Shown one piece after another: positions 12,201 through 25,400 of a stretch of DNA of 64,000 nucleotides (positions within the stretch are counted from its first letter, which is position 1; each line of letters opens with the position of its first letter). The DNA is from Paulownia fortunei. Its lineage: Eukaryota > Streptophyta > Magnoliopsida > Lamiales > Paulowniaceae. The position numbers and the translations under genes are program-made. The DNA is taken from assembly GCA_019321725.1 (NCBI GenBank), contig CM033108.1, positions 3,294,001 to 3,358,000 of the forward strand. Reading direction: 5' to 3'. The notes beneath the pieces were generated by a model. It saw nothing but the letters and a program-made list of their open reading frames with translations, was not told the origin of the DNA and did no database searches.

Positions 12201-15200
12201 AGGGGTATTTAGTCCATCATTATGTTTTCAATAGGAGAAAATATTTTTTAAGAGGAATAGAAGAATTATATTTTTCGAATAAAGAGTGATGTGTTCAACA
12301 GATTTAGGCAGTCATTTGGTGTGCAAAGTGCCACCATGGAACAATTTTAGGTACAACTTGGCAATTACCCGTTTTACTCTCTCACTTTGATACTTCGTGG
12401 TATCCTGAACACAGTACATTATTCCTCAAAGATTCAGAACTTTCTTAACTATCTCATTCCATTTAGTTTAAGTCAACCTCTACCTCGAAGTTCCCCCTTA
12501 TTGCTGTCCAATCTCCTATCGTCATTTGTTGGCTGGGATCTCGTACGGCTTTTGAAATTTACTGATACTTAGTCTTTTGACCTCTGATATCAGGAACCTG
12601 CATTTCAGAGACTAATTTTTATAACTATGCTTGCGTGGGAGAATCCTTACAGAAAAGGAAAGGATAACCGGGCTAAATTGCTGGAGAGGAATACTTTCCA
12701 GGTACTTCCAATTGACCCTGGCTTTTCATATGTTAGTCATCTATTCAGCATTTTGGTATATTGCCTTAGCTGCTATGTTTTGATTAAATGCTTTGAATTC
12801 ATTATATGTTATCGGAGGCAGACTAACAAAATTGCCTTGTGAAAGTGAAAATTTGGAATCGTGGAAAGTATTTTAAATCTAGAAATGTTTCGATTTAATA
12901 TATTCTACCAGAACTGTCCCCCCCATCCCCACCCCCCACCTCACACACACACAAAAAAGAAAAGAAAAGAAAAGGAGGAAGGAAAAGAAATTAGAGGATA
13001 TTATTGTTATGGGAACCTACATTGGAAAAAATTGTCTTTCAGAAAAGGTTATTGTAGCCATTTCCTGTCTGTAATTCGCCATATAGTGCAAAGGAAGTTC
13101 TTATTTCACATCTGAAGTTGGCAATTATTGTTCTGATGAGTGTGGTTAAAATCTAATCTCAAATAGATCAATCAATTTCACCAAAAAGAGATCAGACGTT
13201 TTCTCGAATGAGTGGGTTGAAAATGGATGAAAGGACTTGAATTCAGTTTGTGGTCAAAGGATCACTGCCTGGTTGAGTTCTTACAGTTATAAGGTGTTAG
13301 AAGGATTAGACGAATAGATCATTGCTGTTCTCTCATAAAATTCAATAGGTTTCCTAAGCTGTCAAGATATTGGTGTGCCTTGGCAATCTCTCATCTAGCA
13401 TGTCAAAGTACTGTTGTCCATAAGATTTTGGTAATATATTCGCTGATAGTGTTTTCATAATTGACATTTTAATATACAATGCATGTTTTGTCTCTTTAAT
13501 ACTGGGTGAAATATGACAGTTTCTTTTTACCATTAGATAAATACAAGTGTTGAATGTCATAACCAAAAAATATGTTTTTGTTGAACTTGAAGAGGAAACT
13601 CGTGGGAGAAGAGGCATTTGTTCGCATTGCTCCTGCTGTTTCTGGTGTAGCTGATTGCCCCACTGCGCATAATCTTTTCAAAGCTCTTGCTGGTGATGAT
13701 AAGGGCATCTTATTTAGCATATGGTCAACATATATCAATGAACTTCTCAAGTGAGCACTATTTCCTTTTGGACTTTGATACGGATGCCTTTGGTTATTTC
13801 ATGATTATCATGAACTATCTATTCCATGCACCTTGTCACCTAGAAGAATTTGGCCACTATTGAGGGCTTGCTCAGGGCATATGGTGACTTATTTTGAAAT
13901 GGCAACGAAATTGTCAAAATGAACCGGGTGTTGCACCAGTTAGTCAAGAGTTTGAGCCATCTCCAACTCTACAACCCCCCTCCCCCTTCCCACCCCCACC
14001 CCACCCCAACTATGCACACACTCAGAAAGGCTTAAATCCTAGAAAGAAAAAAGACCAACTCGGGAATAAGCTATATAGATATTTTTACAGTTACCTACTT
14101 GTGAAAAGTAGTGCTATACTATGAAGAAATCAATATTGCTCTGTCTGCCATTTTGCAAAGTTACGACATTTCTTTTCCAGTTCATTAGTCTACTCAGAGT
14201 CTTAATTAAATTCCCATAACAGACTCCTCGTTGAATCATTGGACTTGAGTACTCCAACATTATCCTCCAAAATGAAGGATAGTACATGAAATAACGAGGA
14301 TACTCGTGCAAGAAGGCCATGCTCGAAACTCTTAATTGTATTCAAGCTACATATATCTTTATGAAATAGCTTATACAAGTAAGTTTTAGACAAACTCTGT
14401 TGGGTTGATCTCGTGACATTTTGGAATAGACTTGTATGTGAAGTACTCAACTGAATAGTTCTGCTAAACTCATTACTTACTGAAAAGTTGGTACTTGTTA
14501 ATTAATGTTGGAAGATTTTGATATGTTCCTTTGTGTGCTATATTAAATGGCAGTGTGCAGTTGAACCATGATATATTGTGAAAAGATGGAAGCTCTTTAA
14601 ACATTAAAAGAAAAACATACTTACAAACAACCAAAGTATTTTGATCCAATACCATTTTCGTATATAAGGACAATTGAATCTCTCTGTAATTAGAAACAAT
14701 TCATGAGAATGGCATAACAGAAATTCCATATTCTGCTGTCATGGTTTGTTTTGAATGTTCTTTTTCATTTTTTTGCATTTGTTATCAATCAGTTCCTTTT
14801 TTCTCCTTTGGTTTATCCACTTGTAATTTGTATTTGCGCGCAAATTGTGAAGAGAATTGTCAATGCCATTTGGTTTTCAGATGTCAGATTCTCTTTGCTC
14901 ACACATTAAGAAGAAAGATGACTTATAAAACTAAAAATATGGTGCTGGTAGAGACGGTAGTTGTGGTGCGTTATTTCATATGCATATAACTATGTTTTAC
15001 CATTAACATGTAACCCATAGGAAAAATTCTTATAGCCAGTTATGCTTCCCTCTAGAATCACCTGAAGTAGTACTGGAATGTTCTCCTCTGGTACTGTATA
15101 AGTTTATATTCTTCTATGCATAGATCTGTCTTTTCTCATATGAAAGGATTCTATTGGAATAATCCAGAACCACTTCTCTGGTTGACCATTTCAGCTTTTG

Positions 15201-18200
15201 TTTTCTTCTTTTCTAGAGTGCATGAAGGTCGAAAATCATACCAATTTCAGGAGTTTTCACATCTTTCTAAGGAAAAAATCCTCTGCCTTGGTTCTAGCCG
15301 CAAGCAGCCTGTAATAAAATGGGAAAAGAACATGGCATGGCCAGGGAAGCTCACATTGACTGACAGGGCACTTTACTTTGAGGTATTTTTATTGAGCTGG
15401 TTGAATAATTTTGATGCTATAGAAAGTTTTAATTGCCTTAAAAGTGGATTACTTGAGAGTCATTACATCATATCTCAGGAGTTATATCTTTTATCAAAGA
15501 CTATGCCCATTAATTTTGAAGTTGACCAACAAATAACAAAAACTTAGGTCTAACTACATCTACAATGAAGAAGAAAACCAAATGCGAAAAATAAGAGATG
15601 GGGACACCAAAACTGCAAGTGAATATGTGATGGCTCACATCACATAAAGCTAGTAAGTATTGGTTATTCAATGTGCATGGTGGCTAAATGAATACCATTC
15701 ATTGTTTCATTCAAGAACTAAATCCTGAATTGATTTTCAGCGAGTAGAAGTTTTTTTCCAGGTTTCTGAGTGGTTTAGTTGTTCTACATATCAGTTAGAT
15801 AATAAAGGTTGCTGAATCAGCTGTTATGCTCTCTACTCATAGTCTTTCAACTCTTTACTTAGTGTTGCTTTTGCAATGCAGACTTGGAAACTACATTGAA
15901 ACTCAAGTGAAAGTTCTGATCTACTTTGAGGAAGTCATGCTTAGAACTAAAATCCTATTTGGGTGACACAAAACTAAAGACAAAAGAAAAAAAGTAAATA
16001 CGAAATACTAGTCAGAATAACTTGTCCAGTTTCGTGGGTTGCACTCCCTTGGATTTCAATTCTATGAGATTTTCAATGAGAAGAACAGAATGAGCTAGAT
16101 TAATAGCAATAACCCTACTAATAGCGATCGTGACAATGAAAACAAGAAAAAGAAAAGCAATTAATATCAAGCTGACTCATTTCTCAATGAATAAACATGC
16201 GAGGCAATGGTTGAACTTTACTGTTATTGTATGCACAGTTACGAATATGATTAAGTGTATTTTATCAGATCAGTAATGGGTTTCTGTAGCTTTTAGAAGA
16301 AGCATGACTGTATTTTCAACAATTAAAGATTGCATTTCTGAGAGGGTGGACGCCGACATTCAATATTGATAAAAAAGACATGCAAATGTTCTGATTTTCA
16401 AATATGTCGGTAAATATATCTGATGGAGGTTGGATTTCTAACTGTGATTGAAACTTAGAGGAAGGTTTTGCATCTTAGAAATTTTTTGTGATAATTAGTG
16501 GATATAAATTCACCTTGTGGAGCCATGTTAATCATGAATAATTAGTATAAAATATGTATACAAATGGAGCTATCAGAACATAGCATCTGTCAATACAATC
16601 CTTCTGATAACCCTGTTGATTATCGAAGAGATTTCACCCAATAATTGAAGTTCCCAGTTTTAGGCCGTCTGATATGTTTGTAGACGCACAATATTGCAGT
16701 TACATGGCTTTGACAGCTTGTAGTTTTCTTTTTACTAGTTCATGGCTGAGATGCCTTACATATTGCAATCTCTTTGTGTTTATCAGGATATAGAGGATAA
16801 TAATTGGATGATATTTCTTAATCATCAGTTATTTCTTGATTAAAAGGAACATATGCTGGCGTATTCATAGCACTAGAGAAAAATTTGTGACGATGGAAAA
16901 AGATATATATGGTTTTTGTCCACGATACATTTGTAAAGACTGTCTGCCTTGTGAAGGATCAGGAACAGCTTGTTATATTGGATGCTATTTGGCTTCATAT
17001 ATGATAGTTTTATCAGATACAGATTTTTCATTACGTGATTTGTGTCTATGTGAAATAACATCACCTGATAACCATGAGTCGAACGAAAACTTGGTTACTT
17101 ACAGGTGTATTAAGCAGAAATAAGGTTAAGATTCTCTATACTTGTTTTATCCTTTTTTCTAATATGTTATAGTACCTTGTCAGGCAGTTGGCTTGGTGGG
17201 CGAGAGAGATGCTGTAAGGCTGGATCTTACTCATAATGATTCAAGAATAGAGAAAACAAGGGTTGGACCTTTAGGATCAAATCTTTTTGACTCTGCTGTC
17301 TCAGTCACGTCTGGTCCGGAGTGAGTAAGCTTCTCCAACCTATCTTTGCAGATTAATTATATGTGACAGAGTTCGCTTGATGTCTTCATTTTCCATCACG
17401 CACTTCCAAAGCATCCAGACAATTAGTTGAAATTAAAATAATTGCGCCCCCCACCCCCTTCTCTGGCCTTGTATTAGATGATTAAGTATCCAAGTGCTAA
17501 AGCCAATTGTCCAATTGCTCAGCTTTGTTGCCCTTCTTCAGCTAATTTAGTAAGGAAGATTTATTTTCGTTTTAATGCTAGAAATTTCTATTTTCTTGTT
17601 TTTTTATTTGATTCTCTTCTCTTCATTGAATTGCCTACTTGTATCACTATCACGGATAAACAGCCGTGTTGCCAACAACATGCAATGGAATAAATTACTG
17701 AATGCATCATGATATATTGACATCAATGTTATTTATCCTTATCTCCTGCCCCTAACACTTGCACGTGCACTGATGCACACACAAACAGAATGTAGGACTA
17801 ATGTAATGCTGAATGCTTGAAATTACAATTTTTTTTAGCCTTTTCTTTTACATCAATTCAGTTATGTGGCTCAGCATCTTGCATTTTTTGTTGGGATCAG
17901 TAAACCATGTAAATTGAGTATGTGTGCTGGCAGGTCTGGGTCATTGGTACTTGAATTTGTTGACTTGGGAGGTGAAATGAGAAGGGATGTCTGGTACACA
18001 TTCATCAATGAAGTTATTGCTTTGTACAAATTTATAAGTGAATATGGACCCAAGGATGGTGATCAATCAGTTTATGACATATATGGCGCTCACAGAGGGA
18101 AGGATAGGGCAGTTACTAATGCCGTAAATGCTATTGCTAGACTTCAGGCTCTCCAATTTATGAGAAGGACCTTAGATGAGCCTACTAAACTGGTTCAGTT

Positions 18201-20982
18201 TTCGTATTTGCGAAATGCACCATATGGGGATGTTGTTCTTCAAACCCTAGCTGTTAATTGTTGGGGTGGACCCATAATTAAGAAATTGACAGAGGGTCAC
18301 AATGAACCAGATCCATATGTGAGACCCACTGGTGAGGCCCCTGAAAGTAGCAATCACGTTTTTGACATAGATGGAAGTGTCTACTTGCGGAAATGGATGA
18401 GATCAGCATCATGGGGTTCCAATGCTTCATTGGCTTTTTGGAAGAACACGTCGGTGAGACGGGGAGTTGTACTTAGCAAAAACCTGGTTGTAGCTGACAT
18501 GACTTTGGTGGAAAAGGCAGCTATGACATGCAGAGATAAGTACAGGGTAGCTGAGAAAACACAAGCCACAATTGATGCTGCAATGATTGAAGGAATCCCC
18601 AGTAACATTGACCTTTTTAAGGTTAGAATTAACTATTTCTTCATCTTAGGGTCCTTTAGAGCTTTTTAATGTTTATCTCTTGGTTGTCCCAGTATAAACC
18701 CTGCATTTTTTTCATTGCCTTGCTTTGAAATGCTCTCTCGAGTGTATATTGTATCGGAGTTGATTTATTAATTACATTATGTTTTTTAAATTTGAGAATG
18801 AATGTATGACTTTCTCTGCATTTGCTCCCTAATTTATAATACACTTTCTTTGTAATATCTCCAATTTCCATGATAATTATATTTTTCTGCTCATATATAG
18901 TATTTCTTTAATGTGTTGTTGTTTTACCTTTCCAGGAACTTGTACTTCCTTTAACTCTCACTGCTAGAAATTTTGAAAGACTAAGGCGCTGGGATGATCC
19001 TCTTGTAACAGCATCTTTTCTTGCACTCATATCTACACTTATCTTCAGGTAATCTTTTATCTCTTCCTTTGCGAAGTTTTATGGCATATACTTTGTAGCT
19101 CCCAGGACAATAAGGCAATTTATAGCTGGTTCCATGATAAACTTACAGAGTTTGTCGATTTTTTGAGATAAAATTATGTGTAGTTCTCAAACTTCTCCAA
19201 TATTGAATCACTTGAAAGATGAAATTTCTGGACCATATTCAATTTGTGGCTGCCTCCAGTGCTAAATTTTTTGGACATCCAACCAACTGGGTTTGCTGAC
19301 TTTGATCTTTGACGTGTTCGTTATCCCAAGTGTGAAGGAGTGTTAGCTACTTGACAAGCTGTCGATTTTTTTTGGTTTTTAGCATCTTGCGTCAAACAAG
19401 TTCTTAGTGATTAGTGGAGATCCAGTTATCAATCTCAAAAAAAAATCTACTTAGCTCTTGCAAAAGAAATATCTCACTTCTGGTTAAACTTGAACCTTGC
19501 CTACTCAAAGGCCTTGCTTCTTCCTCTTCACAGTTAAGCACAAGTTTATGCACCTGTGCTTTTGTAAGTGGCAATACGTGTGTTTATAGTGGCTGTGGCT
19601 GTGCTCTCAATTTTTTCCCCTTTTTGATGATATAATCCATCAGCATTTTTACACATCATTTTCTGTTATTTAGTTACTTGGTACTGTTAAAATGAAATTG
19701 TGGACTTAAATTTTTTCATTTTTGAATGGAGAAAGCCCTTTGATTAGTGGATTGCATTTTATTGCTCTTAGCCAACTCGTGTGGAAAGTGGGTTCTGTCA
19801 TATCTATTAGTACTGCCATGTATGAATAGGTTCTTTCAGGATTTTTGGCATTAAGTCTAACAAAATCTAGTATTGGTTCTTATCAGAAACTTGCTGTCAT
19901 ATACATTCCCGGTGACTTTGATGATCTTGGCTGCTGGCATGTTATTATTGAAAGGGCTCAAGGAGCAAGGTCGCCTTGGAAGATTTTTTGGAAAAGTTAC
20001 AATATATGATCAACCTCCTTCAAATACAATCCAGAAAATTATTGCTCTAAAAGAGGCCATGCGTGAGGTAGAGAAGTATCTCCAGAATGTGAATGTTGTA
20101 CTGCTGAAGATACGTTCAATCCTTCTTGCAGGAGACCCTCAGGTATTTTGTCTCACTGGCTCCTCAGAATCCTGATATGAATGTCTAGAGATTATGTTAC
20201 ATATCAATAGGTGTTTTGAATTCTTAAAATTGTCAACGAACTCCTTTTTCTTCCTTTTTTTTGTCATTTCTTTGTGGTTGGGCATGTAGCTCTTTGTCAT
20301 CTCAACTATCAATCTGTCTTACCAGCACAACGTTGATTCACGATGTGGTCACAAGCCCTATTTGTAAATGTTAACGGTTCTGTTCTATAAATTTTGAAGA
20401 TCCCCATGAGATAAGTTTAGAGAGAAGGAAATATTGGCAAGCAAAGAGATATATTTTATACAATAACATTTGGTCTCGGAATCCCCACCTGAACACCTCC
20501 CAAATAAACTTTTTTGATGTTATTTCTTCTTTTTTTCATCTTTAAATTACTGAGTGCAAGCTATTCCCAGATGGAAGGGACATCTGTAAATGCAATTTTT
20601 TATTAAATGATTGTTAAGTGGCTAATTGATAAATAAGCTGTTCATGTGCATTTTCCTTTTCTGATGGCATTTGATCGAGTTTGTCTTTAAATCTTTTCAG
20701 GTAACGACAGAGGTTGCTCTGGTGCTGCTATTGGGTTCAACCGTTCTTCTTCTTGTTCCATTCAAGTACATTCTTGCATTTGTAATTCTTGATCTCTTCA
20801 CAAGGGAGCTTGAGTTCCGGAGGCAAATGGTTCTAGCATTCATGAGCTTCCTTAAAGAGCGCTGGGATGCTGTGCCTGCAGCTCCTGTTGTTGTGCTGCC
20901 ATTTGAGGACAAGAAGTCGAGGGCTAAGCTGAAGAAACAAGTTGATAAACTAAAACCAGAAAGACCTCAAGGCAGTAGTTAG
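9293..20982 (+). CDS. DUF639 family protein, probably plastid-targeted
   Basis: Eleven coding exons: 9293-9530, 10856-11078, 11657-11804, 12594-12701, 13593-13750, 15217-15382, 17184-17320, 17934-18621, 18936-19048, 19887-20142 and 20701-20982. They total 2517 bases (838 aa), all in frame. The Ser-rich N-terminus (MLSKFPVQTSHIRPSPKFSA) could be a transit peptide. Recognisable DUF639 blocks are MNGLTGQKMQKIFKTLV, MLAWENPY, EEAFVRIAPAVSGVAD, KWEKNMAWPGKLTLTDRALY, RLDLTHN, LEFVDLGGEMRRDVW, DGSVYLRKWMRSASWGSNAS and IEGIPSNIDLFKELVLPLTL. Two hydrophobic stretches at about residues 643-683 and 746-779 suggest a membrane protein. The closest Arabidopsis relative I recall is At1g71240. The biochemical function is unknown. 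Confidence 0.9.
13751..15216. other. DUF639 intron 5 (1.5 kb), no coding content recognised
   Basis: The intron holds C-rich and AT-rich patches and short antisense open frames (about 14114-14673). I could not assign these to a transposon family. Confidence 0.5.
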
Positions 20983-22483
20983 CCTGGATTTTGGTTTGGT
21001 AGCACGGCTTCTTATCCTTTCCCTTTTTGTATTTTCATTAGATTTCATATATGATGAGTCCCAGGATTTCATCAGTTGCCAAAGCCAAAGCAGACGTGGG
21101 TTGTGCAGAATTCTGGGTACAAAGCATTTGAGAAATAGATTTAGAGGGCTATCTATATGTGGTTGAAAGCAACCATAGCAAAACACGGATAAATTTTCTA
21201 TTGTAAATCGTGTTGTATCCTTTATTGCATTGCAAAGTGAGAGTAAATCAAAATTTCTGGGACAGAGATCTCCTTTCAACATCAAAATCAATTTTGCACT
21301 GGTAATCCATCTATCCAACGGCAAATTCAGCAATATGGTCTCCTTGCAGTGGTTTATGAGGTTAAACTTGGTGCACTTCGATAATCTTACGCAAAATCAT
21401 GGCTGATTCTTGTAATGAGAGCCAATTTTTGCAAAGCGGGATAAAAATCACGACTGACTATAGCACTTGTTCATTTCAAAATATGTCAAAAGTAGAGGCA
21501 TTCTGTAACAAAATTGCCTAAATACCTTTATCTTACAAAGAGCGACTAAACTTAGGATGATTTGCCTGGTCACAAACACATCTTACCTACAAAGAATTAT
21601 AACAATTTCTTTGCAAGCGAATAACTTGAAGGTAGTATAATGGTTGTCAACTGAGAAACAGTAATATTCTACTCCTTGTATCCTAAATTTATGACTCTTA
21701 TTTCTTTTTCAGAACGTCCCAATAAAATAGAAAAAAACAAAAAAATTAACTCTAACCACTATTTTTTAGCTTTCAATTCTCATCCAAAAGCTCCGTCAAT
21801 TAAAAATGGGAGCATAAAGGGGACATATTTTACACAAGATGGATAAGGGAAGTGTAAAAGAATACGGGTTGAAGAGAGCGTCAACATTTTGAAACTGTGG
21901 CCAGCAGCAAAGAAAAGGCTTCCTTCATAGTCAACTGATTCCTTACCTCAAGATTAAAGAAGTTCGAAACAGGCCTTCACACCAATTACAATTTACAACA
22001 ACCATGAGATGTATTCACGATACATTCTAGAATATTACCCATCAAAATGCCCATTTTTCTTTTGAAGCCTTTAAGACTTTCCATCCTGCCCAGGAACTTC
22101 AGTCTCCAGGAAGATATAAGGCAATAGGGTACAGAAGACTAGAAGTCAACAAATTTAAACACACTTCGTCAGCAATACAGCTCACATTACACATTTTGTC
22201 CAAAGAGGAAGTTCAATCTGCAATCCACAGGTCTATTGTGTTATACTCGATAGATACCAATATTAGTATAAAGAATTGGTCAAAATTGCGACACATCCTT
22301 CCTCAATATCATTACAATTGTTCACTGCCTATCCCAATGACCAAATGAGAAGACATCTGTGTGATGCACAATCAAACACCATAGCTCAGTTGCTTTCTAG
22401 GCAGTGGCATATCGAGCAGTTCTTGCAAGTTTCCTAGGCTGCAAAATTGAAGAGTTGATGGCAACTATATAAAATAACTACAA
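20983..22483. other. Convergent intergenic region
   Basis: The 3' ends of the DUF639 gene (+) and the RETICULATA-RELATED locus (-) face each other here. The first 300 bases are probably 3' UTR of the former and the last 250 or so 3' UTR of the latter. Nothing else is recognised; the antisense open frame at 20950-21333 looks like chance. Confidence 0.5.
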
Positions 22484-25400
22484 TCAACTTGTTGCCACCT
22501 TCCTCCTAACAGTTCTTTTCCTCCGAGCCTTGGGAGGAGGTGCTTCAACCTCCATGTTTGAGTCAGTTTGTCCCTGTCTGATTCCTAGAAGCCCAAGCCC
22601 AGAAACAATAGCATTCTTGGATATGAACCACTTTGAAGACGACTGGTTGGCTCCTTCTGATGCTCTATTGTAAGCCTTCAAGAGATCATCTGACTGAGCC
22701 AATGGATCAACCTCCACACCAAGCCAAGCCAACATAGATGTCTGTCCTAGTTGAACATTCAGGACCCTGCACACATCAAACACACCAAACTTTTTATCCT
22801 CGTGAACTTCAGGGAACATGCAACGAAAATATTAGTAATTCAAGGATTCAAGTTTCATGTGACTTCTATCGATTGCATCAGTGTTGCCAGGTTCTTTTCG
22901 AAATGAATTATAGACACAGTAGGGCTTATCAAAAAGCCTAGCCAAGAAAAACGGGCTCCAAATTTAAATCAAGAGTGCCCTGAGCAGAAAAGAACTAAAC
23001 CAAGAAGCGAAATCTGCTATAATCACCAATATTGCCAAAAATTATGAACTCAACACCAAACAATTCAGCATGACAATCCTATGACATGATGTTATCCACC
23101 ACTATTAAATACACACATACACAAACACAAACACACACACACACACAAACACAGAGATAAGTAATCAGTATCACTTTCACTAGATATAAAATCACAGTGT
23201 GAAATTAAGATCTTCCTAAAGGAAAAAGAAAAAGTATCACATCTGCAACCACATACAGTATCCAAGAATAGTCATAATGCATACCTCAGTGCTGAGCTGA
23301 AGAACAAAGTCACTCCAATAACATCAAAGTAGCTGGTTATTGATCTGTCAAAACCACACACGAGCTGATATCTCAAATTCGCATAAAGACCAAGAAAAGC
23401 TCCATAACCAAGCGCGTTGGTGCTCACAGAAGGTATGGTCACAGATAACCTACAGAACCAGCAGTTCAAAACACATAGTTGAAAGTGTCAGGAAGCTAGG
23501 AATATAAATAAATAAATAAATATTAGCTTGGAAATAATAATATAAATGTTTATACATCAAAAGTGTTCTACCTCCTCTCCTTTTTACTGGCAGCAATGTT
23601 TGATACAGCACCCTGTGCAGCTCCTGCAATAAATCCCGCCATACACAACTCTGCAGCTTTGTAAAAGAATGATTGAAGTCTCTTTTGGAAGTCAAATTCT
23701 CTAAGGGGATAACTCTTTTCAAAAATATTATTTGGGAGTTTTTACAGTGTATTTTGCAAATCAAATTGGAAGGTATTTCCATAAGATCGACAAGGAGCAA
23801 GTAACCAAACGACGACGGCATTGCAAGCCGTCGCAGTGAGTACACTGATGAGGGCAAGATCCCATTCCTGCTTTATCCTGCATTGAAATTTCAAATGCTT
23901 ATTCAGTCCACAAGGCAACAAAGCACTACAGTGACTTTACTTCCTTTGTCATCGCAACTCTAAAATGATACCTCTCCCCGCGACTCTTGATCTCCCAACA
24001 AACAGACCAACCAATTGTAGTTGCCTGCTCAAGAAGCAGCCTGTACAAAAAGGCTGGATCTGCAATCATCCTGTCCAGACAAGATTGGGATAAACATCAG
24101 GCAACTAGTTCCAAAGATAATTTATGCTTCAAAGCAAGTTATCTATGAAACTACTTATCTGCCATCTTGATCAAATGAAGTTTCATAACTACTGGACATT
24201 ATCCTATCAGCCAACGTACCCATAATTGATATATAAGTTTCCTTACAGATATACAATAACACAGATATGACACAGTATGGACAAGGAAAACGACGTGCCC
24301 ATTTGTTTTCATTTCCAAAGGGCATTTTTCCATTTTTTACTATTTGAAACTCTAGCAATGTATTTGTTTTACCCATTTTCATCATAAATACAACTTATTT
24401 TCATTTTCAAAATTTATTTTCGAACCTATTAACATTTCACGTCTTTTCATACATCCACAAAAACTCATTTTCAAAAACCAACTAGGATTTCACGTCTCTT
24501 CATGCAGAAAACACAAAAACAAAAACATTTTCATTTCCACACCCATATAGTCAACATAAAAACATAACTAATCCAAACTTATTTTCATTATTACACGCAA
24601 ACCTAGAGCAAACATTTTCATCCTTGGAAACAAACACATGATGAAAATATTTTCATCCCTAGACATGTTGAAAACATGAAAATAAATTTAAAAATGAAAC
24701 CAAATGGGCTCAACAATTCTCAGGAAATTTAGATAAAGGTGGGATGCAGATAAACAACACTCATATATATCTAAACAAATACATGTACATGACAATCTTA
24801 ACAACCACCAACTTGATTGCTCCTAAATTGACTACACAATCTATTTCGTAGTTTACATACAAAAAACTCTTATTTCTTCAAACAAGATAAAATCCATTAC
24901 AAATTTACACAATCAAATATCGATAAATCTATGCACAACAACGTGTTCAAAGATTACAACATAAATAAAAAATATTACAATACAAAGTCATAAGTTCAAT
25001 TCATTTAAGTTATTATAACCTCATAATCTTATTTAAATTTACCAAGTTTAACTCATGTTTTAATTAAAAAGAAGAAAATAGAGATATCATGAAAGATAGA
25101 AAAATTTATAAAACAACCAGAAAATTTTGAATATTCTAGGGTTTCTGTTTTTCATTTTTAATCAAAGCATAAACATTATAAAATATAAAAAACCGACCCC
25201 TTATCCAAATTGTATCGGATATTCCTCCCAACCACATCCGATCCATATCCTTTTTTTTTTTCTTTTTTCTTTCAAATTTTAAGATAGTCCGCAATATTGT
25301 GTATGTATCCTACTCATATGCTGTCTATACCCGTATTCCAGGAGTATCCTACAGTACGCAGTGCTATATCAGAAGTATCCACACATATTAGCCAATTCTA

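Noticed and set aside
16836..17123. 95-codon forward frame in DUF639 intron 6
   Set aside because: It is flanked by good splice sites of the real gene, has no recognised similarity and contains irregular AT-rich codon use.
20950..21333. 127-codon reverse frame
   Set aside because: It overlaps the 3' end and presumed 3' UTR of the DUF639 gene, with no recognisable domain.
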